DNA of 64,000 bases from an uncultured Marvinbryantia sp. (lineage in GTDB: Bacteria; Bacillota; Clostridia; Lachnospirales; Lachnospiraceae), in assembly GCF_905201705.1 (NCBI RefSeq), contig NZ_CAJKOX010000002.1:92779-156778 (forward strand), written 5' to 3'. Shown here piece by piece: positions 60,972 to 64,000 of this stretch. A model generated the notes under the pieces. It worked only from the letters and a program-made list of their open reading frames with translations. It was not told the origin of the DNA and did not search any database. The stretch's first letter is position 1. Each line of letters begins with the position of its first letter. The position numbers and the translations under genes are program-made.

Positions 60972-61557
60972 AGAAGAAAGTGGATTAAAATTCGGATTTC
61001 CAGATGAAAACATTGCGATTAAGTTTGATGATACAAAATACTATCGTGATTTATTTAATGCACTTCCAGGATCGAAAGGCGTAGATTTTATTTCGGCGGG
61101 GAAAGATGCAATATCCTTTATTGAAGTAAAAAATTGTCTGGGAGACGAAGGCAATTGCCGTTGGAGAATTTTTCCCAATAACCAAAAACGAGATACTACA
61201 TCTACAAAAGTTGATGTACAAGGACGGGAAAGCCTTGATATAGAGGTGCCTCAGAAGGTTGCAATGACTTTGGCTGCACTGGCTGGTGCGAGGTCTTTTG
61301 GGGATAAAAAATCTTCATTGGATGAATTGAAAGAAATAATAACTACAGTATTTTCAGAGGATTCTGCAGACGACACAAAGACGAAGTATGTCATTTTATT
61401 TTTAGAAGGAAACTTTGGCGGACATACACGAACAAAAAAGATGATCATGGAAAATCTGCAGAGAAGCATGAATACAAAGATGCGATGGTTGAACTGCAAA
61501 GTATCGGTTGTGGATTCTTCTACATATAATAAAGACATTTTTCAAATTGTATCATAG
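60961..61557 (+). CDS. Putative PD-(D/E)XK nuclease, partner of the ATPase
   Basis: 198 residues from ATG 60961, inside the end of the ATPase gene. VDFISAGKDAISFIEVKN gives Asp42, Glu55 and Lys57 with the strand spacing of a PD-(D/E)XK active site; the preceding KYYRDLFNALPG helix and the later EVPQKVAMTLAALAG helix fit the alpha-beta-beta-beta-alpha-beta core. The rest (TKYVILFLEGNFGG, WLNCKVSVVDSS) looks like further core strands. I do not recognise a named family. Proposed role: DNA- or RNA-cleaving effector controlled by the ATPase (inference). Confidence 0.55.
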   Translation: MEIREESGLKFGFPDENIAIKFDDTKYYRDLFNALPGSKGVDFISAGKDAISFIEVKNCLGDEGNCRWRIFPNNQKRDTTSTKVDVQGRESLDIEVPQKVAMTLAALAGARSFGDKKSSLDELKEIITTVFSEDSADDTKTKYVILFLEGNFGGHTRTKKMIMENLQRSMNTKMRWLNCKVSVVDSSTYNKDIFQIVS

Positions 61558-61583
61558 ATATGTGGATTACTTAGGAGAAAACG

Positions 61584-62062
61584 ATGAGCAAGACAGCGAT
61601 ATAAAGTTTTGCAGTATGGGCAAGAAATAAATTAGAAAAAGATATTGCAGAGCAAGCTGAATTAATTGGCATGAGTGAAAAAGGTATTGTACAGTCCCTT
61701 GCCTATTCTACAGGTGATTTACTCTTCTTGGATATTGGCACAAAGGAATATGTAAAAGCTGATGGGAAGATTGCCATTGCACAGCGCAAAGCTCTTATTG
61801 AGCATATTAAAAGCAAAGAAAGTGATATGGGATACGAATTTCCAATGAACATTTGTATGTTGCAGATAAAAAAGACGAAGATACTGTGAAACGTGTATTC
61901 CGCCTGAGATTCTCTTTCAAGAGCAAAAAGTACAGTAAAGATCGGAAATACTATTTGATTGCTTATGATGACAACAATTTTCGAGAAGTGTTGCGGCATG
62001 AGGTTATAATGGATATTGCGTTTACAGATAATTTTGGTTTTGGATTTGGTAGTGTCAAGTAA
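61584..62062 (+). pseudogene. BREX remnant: pglX 5' end with internal stop, fused by deletion to a probable pglZ 3' end
   Basis: After AGGAG, ATG 61584 reads MSKTAI, then TAA where Lys is expected, then SFAVWARNKLEKDIAEQAELIG, followed by GTKEYVKADGKIAIAQRKALIEHI. This is the N-terminus of the BREX methyltransferase PglX (MSKTAIKSFAVWAR...). Near 61840 the frame changes to RISNEHLYVADKKDEDTVKRVFRLRF, FKSKKYSKDRKYYLIAYDD and EVIMDIAFTDNFGFG, which resembles the C-terminus of a PglZ phosphatase. A deletion of about 5-6 kb is implied if a normal pglX-pglZ order was ancestral. The pglX part is confident, the pglZ part less so. Confidence 0.7.
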
Positions 62063-62068
62063 TCTATG

Positions 62069-62096
62069 AAAAACTGAGCCAAAAAAATAGGCTCAG
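62069..62096 (-). terminator. Terminator on the minus strand at the end of the IS/ICE-like segment
   Basis: CTGAGCC (62074-62080) pairs with GGCTCAG (62090-62096); read on the minus strand it is followed by TTTTTC. It would stop transcription coming from the transposase side. Confidence 0.65.
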
Positions 62097-62129
62097 ACGA
62101 ACCTTGAAAATTGCAGATATTGATTCCAA

Positions 62130-62358
62130 AAAGCTCTCCGAGGGCTCAGGGCGCTGCCCTGAGAACCCGCAAGGGACCAATCCCTTGACCCATTAGCGGG
62201 CTCCGCCCGAACCCGTCCTCGCCGGATGGCAGGAAAAGGGCGCAGATGCCCCTTTTCTGCTGGACAGGATAATCCGTGAGCTTTATGTCAATAGACTTTC
62301 GCGGCATATCCTCACAGTCGGCTGTGCCGCCTGTTCCGGTATTCCACGGTTCTATTGA
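62130..62358. mobile_element. Non-coding fragment resembling an integrative element (Tn1549-like) intergenic region
   Basis: GC-rich stretch with hairpin CTCAGGGC-GCT-GCCCTGAG (62145-62163), AAGGGA/TCCCTT, and the inverted pair TGTCAATAG / CTATTGACA at about 62286-62294 and 62350-62358. Base composition contrasts sharply with the AT-rich pseudogene before it. It recalls the region upstream of relaxase genes in clostridial conjugative elements, but no mobilisation gene is present. No ORF supported. Confidence 0.35.
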
Positions 62359-63823
62359 CAACAGCCCCGCTCCAATGTGGCAGTACCGTTTTTCTGCATA
62401 GTCAGAATGGTCTGCTGGCCGAGGAGAATAAGAAGCTGCCACTTGCCCGGCATGTTGTCAGCACCCTGCAGCAGTTCTACTTCGTTGAGTACTTTATAGT
62501 AGTTATGTTTATGGGGCCGGAGGAAGTTGTAATAAGCAACCCAGAGCGCAAGGTTATAGTTGGCACCGTCGATGTTATCGAAGCCGTTTGTATGCCGGTA
62601 AGAAGCTTTATAGGTGCGGTTGAGCCGTTCGATCATCTGTTTGAAGGGGCGGTGTTCTGCAGAAACAGCATCGTCGTTGGTAAGCCCAATGACCTGAGTG
62701 ATCTTAAAGGTAAATTTTTGCCAAACTTCTTTGCAAATTCCATTGCGGCGAGAGGATAGGTGCTGTAACCATCAGCGATAAACTTGAAGTTTTCCGGAAG
62801 CTTAGTAAGGCCCTGAAATGCCATGCGCATGGCGAGGATGCAGGGGCCGACTCCCCGGTTATCAGATACCTGGTAGCCGATGATGGAGCGGCAGGCCGCA
62901 TTCATAATGAACCAGACATAGGTTTTGGCACCGCGGATTTTGATATAGGTTTCATCGGCGGTGAAGGTATCGCCTTTTTCGTAGGGATACTGGTCAACAA
63001 AGGGCTTGATGCAGATGGCGGCGGTCTTACAGTAGTTGGCGACCTGCTGGTGGGAGATGCTGATGTTATACAGGTCTTTAAGGGCCTGGGAAGTTTTGCG
63101 CAGGGACAGCCCAAGGTTCACATGGAGGGTAAGGCACAGGGACATGACATGCGCATTGTGTTTACTGAATTTCAGGGAAGAAGCGTTCTTTGGCAGGGTG
63201 TTTAAGTCCATGCTGAAAAAATCCACCGTGAATTCGCGGTAGATGTAGTGGAGTTTATATTTGTTTTTGCCATGATCCTCTTTGAGGTCTTCCTTATCCA
63301 CTTTTTTCAGGTTGTGGAGGTAGTAGGGGCATTTGGGATTGACACACTTATGGATGACAAAGTGTTTCCTGTCTTTTTTGGGGACGAGGGCATTTCCGCA
63401 GTGAGGACACCGCAGCTTCAGGGAAGAGAAGCGGCTTTCGGCGGGGGAAAACCTGGCAGCACAGACCTTGCAGAGGAGCTGGCCTTTGGAGCCGTTATTC
63501 TTGTAAAGGAACGGTTTGGGGGCATCACAGCGTGGGCAGGAGCAGTCGTCAGGGATATCGCATTCCGAACGGCGTCTGACGGGGCGGATCTTCTTACCGT
63601 AGCGTTTTTCGTAGTAGGGGATGAGATCTTTGTAAGTCCAGTCCTGGCGGAAGTCAGTAACCAGAGGAAGCTCATCGATCCTAAACTTCTGGTATTTAGG
63701 GGAATGGGAATCATCAAAAGCCCACTGCTTGAGGGGGATATATCTGCAGATAAAATTGATCAGCCAGCAGTTTTGCTGATAAAGATATTGAATAACAGAG
63801 AGTAAGTATTGTATAATGTCCAT
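62352..63823 (-). pseudogene. DDE transposase (IS6/IS240-like DDE domain), interrupted by a frameshift
   Basis: Starts at ATG 63823 (AAAGGAGCCAATGCTC upstream). A zinc-binding N-terminus (CPRCDAPKPF, CKVCAARF, CPHCGNALVPKK, CVNPKCPYY) is followed by the DDE domain: FTADETYIKIRGAKTYVWF (first Asp), FIADGYSTYPLAAMEF (second Asp). At the run GGCAAAAATTTACC near 62720 the frame must shift by -1 to continue as FTFKITQVIGLTNDD, EHRPFKQMIERLNRTYKASYR (catalytic Glu of the third position) and WVAYYNFLRPH. The first frame ends after a few unrelated residues at 62633. A single A seems to have been lost. Confidence 0.8.
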
Positions 63824-63890
63824 GAGCATTGGCTCCTTTCGTAGGATGTTGGTTTGGCGATTGACATTATACACGAAAAGGGAGGTCAAT
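62352..63890 (-). mobile_element. Insertion sequence with DDE transposase, decayed
   Basis: The element covers the transposase and its upstream end, where GAGCATTGACCTCCCTTTTCGTG and TATAATGTCAATC (minus strand) form a promoter-like, terminal-repeat-like segment at 63855-63895. The left end merges with integrative-element-like sequence at TTCTATTGACA (62349-62358). I cannot define exact terminal repeats or target duplication. Confidence 0.6.
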
Positions 63891-64000
63891 GCTCTTTTTA
63901 TTGCAGATTTCCCTTAAAATCAAGGTTTTTATTATATTTTGAAACAAAAACACAATAAAAATCTGATTATCCGCTAAAACACAGTATCTATCAGCATTTT

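Noticed and set aside
59892..61557. Gabija, Septu or PARIS system
   Set aside because: The ATPase has no TOPRIM domain and the partner shows neither a UvrD helicase, an HNH motif nor a DUF4435-like sequence; only the general ATPase type matches.

Overview
The window looks like a chromosomal segment of a Gram-positive anaerobe of the Clostridia, most likely a gut Lachnospiraceae. The signs are strong AGGAGG-type ribosome binding sites, sigma-A style TTGACA/TATAAT promoters, an AzlCD pair, bL25/Ctc, an AgcS symporter, many sugar and sugar-acid genes with AraC/LacI/GntR regulators, and no outer-membrane genes. I see no rRNA, tRNA or CRISPR array. The assignment to family is inference from gene content.

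Layout. 1-8 kb: the 3' end of a GH2 glycosidase, an ArsR-like regulator with a GNAT enzyme, a stand-alone FakA-type domain, a membrane protein/HTH/lipoprotein operon, a SpoU methyltransferase, azlCD and rplY/ctc. 8-17 kb: an asparagine-synthase-like protein lacking its glutaminase N-terminus, an aldo/keto reductase, a GltD-like flavoprotein, an orphan RelB antitoxin overlapping a GH127 arabinofuranosidase, and glycogen phosphorylase. 17-22 kb: an AraC regulator, then trxA, a Crp/Fnr regulator, ferritin, trxB and an amino-acid symporter. Palindromes centred near -41 of both the trxA and trxB promoters suggest a redox regulon. 22.6-32.1 kb: one co-directional block of LacI regulator, SsuABC/NMT1-type importer, PreA-like FMN/Fe-S reductase, Gfo/Idh oxidoreductase, two TIM-barrel isomerases, a DapA-like aldolase and a PfkB kinase. 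This looks like a catabolic pathway for a substrate I cannot name. 32-44 kb: a 2-hydroxyacid dehydrogenase, AraC with UxuB, a methyltransferase, a large anchored protein, and a FadR-type regulator with GntP permease and IlvD/Edd dehydratase (sugar-acid use). 44-49 kb: a FliB-like protein and a DUF5685/J-domain/Hsp70 module. 49-54 kb: a complete peptide/nickel-type ABC importer behind a structured leader. 54.8-58.8 kb: a heterodimeric ABC exporter.

59-64 kb is a degraded accessory island with lower GC. It holds a Nif11-like small protein, a possible group II intron fragment, a vWA pseudogene, a probable 3' remnant of brxC, an intact two-gene AAA ATPase + putative PD-(D/E)XK nuclease unit, a pglX 5' end fused by deletion to a probable pglZ 3' end, integrative-element-like sequence, and a frameshifted DDE transposase. 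I read this as a dead BREX locus in which an embedded defence pair has stayed open. That pair is the best candidate here for an undescribed system.

Two families of dispersed intergenic repeats (R1: 2761, 8192, 54571; R2: 17113, 32131, 54405) recur through the core part of the window.
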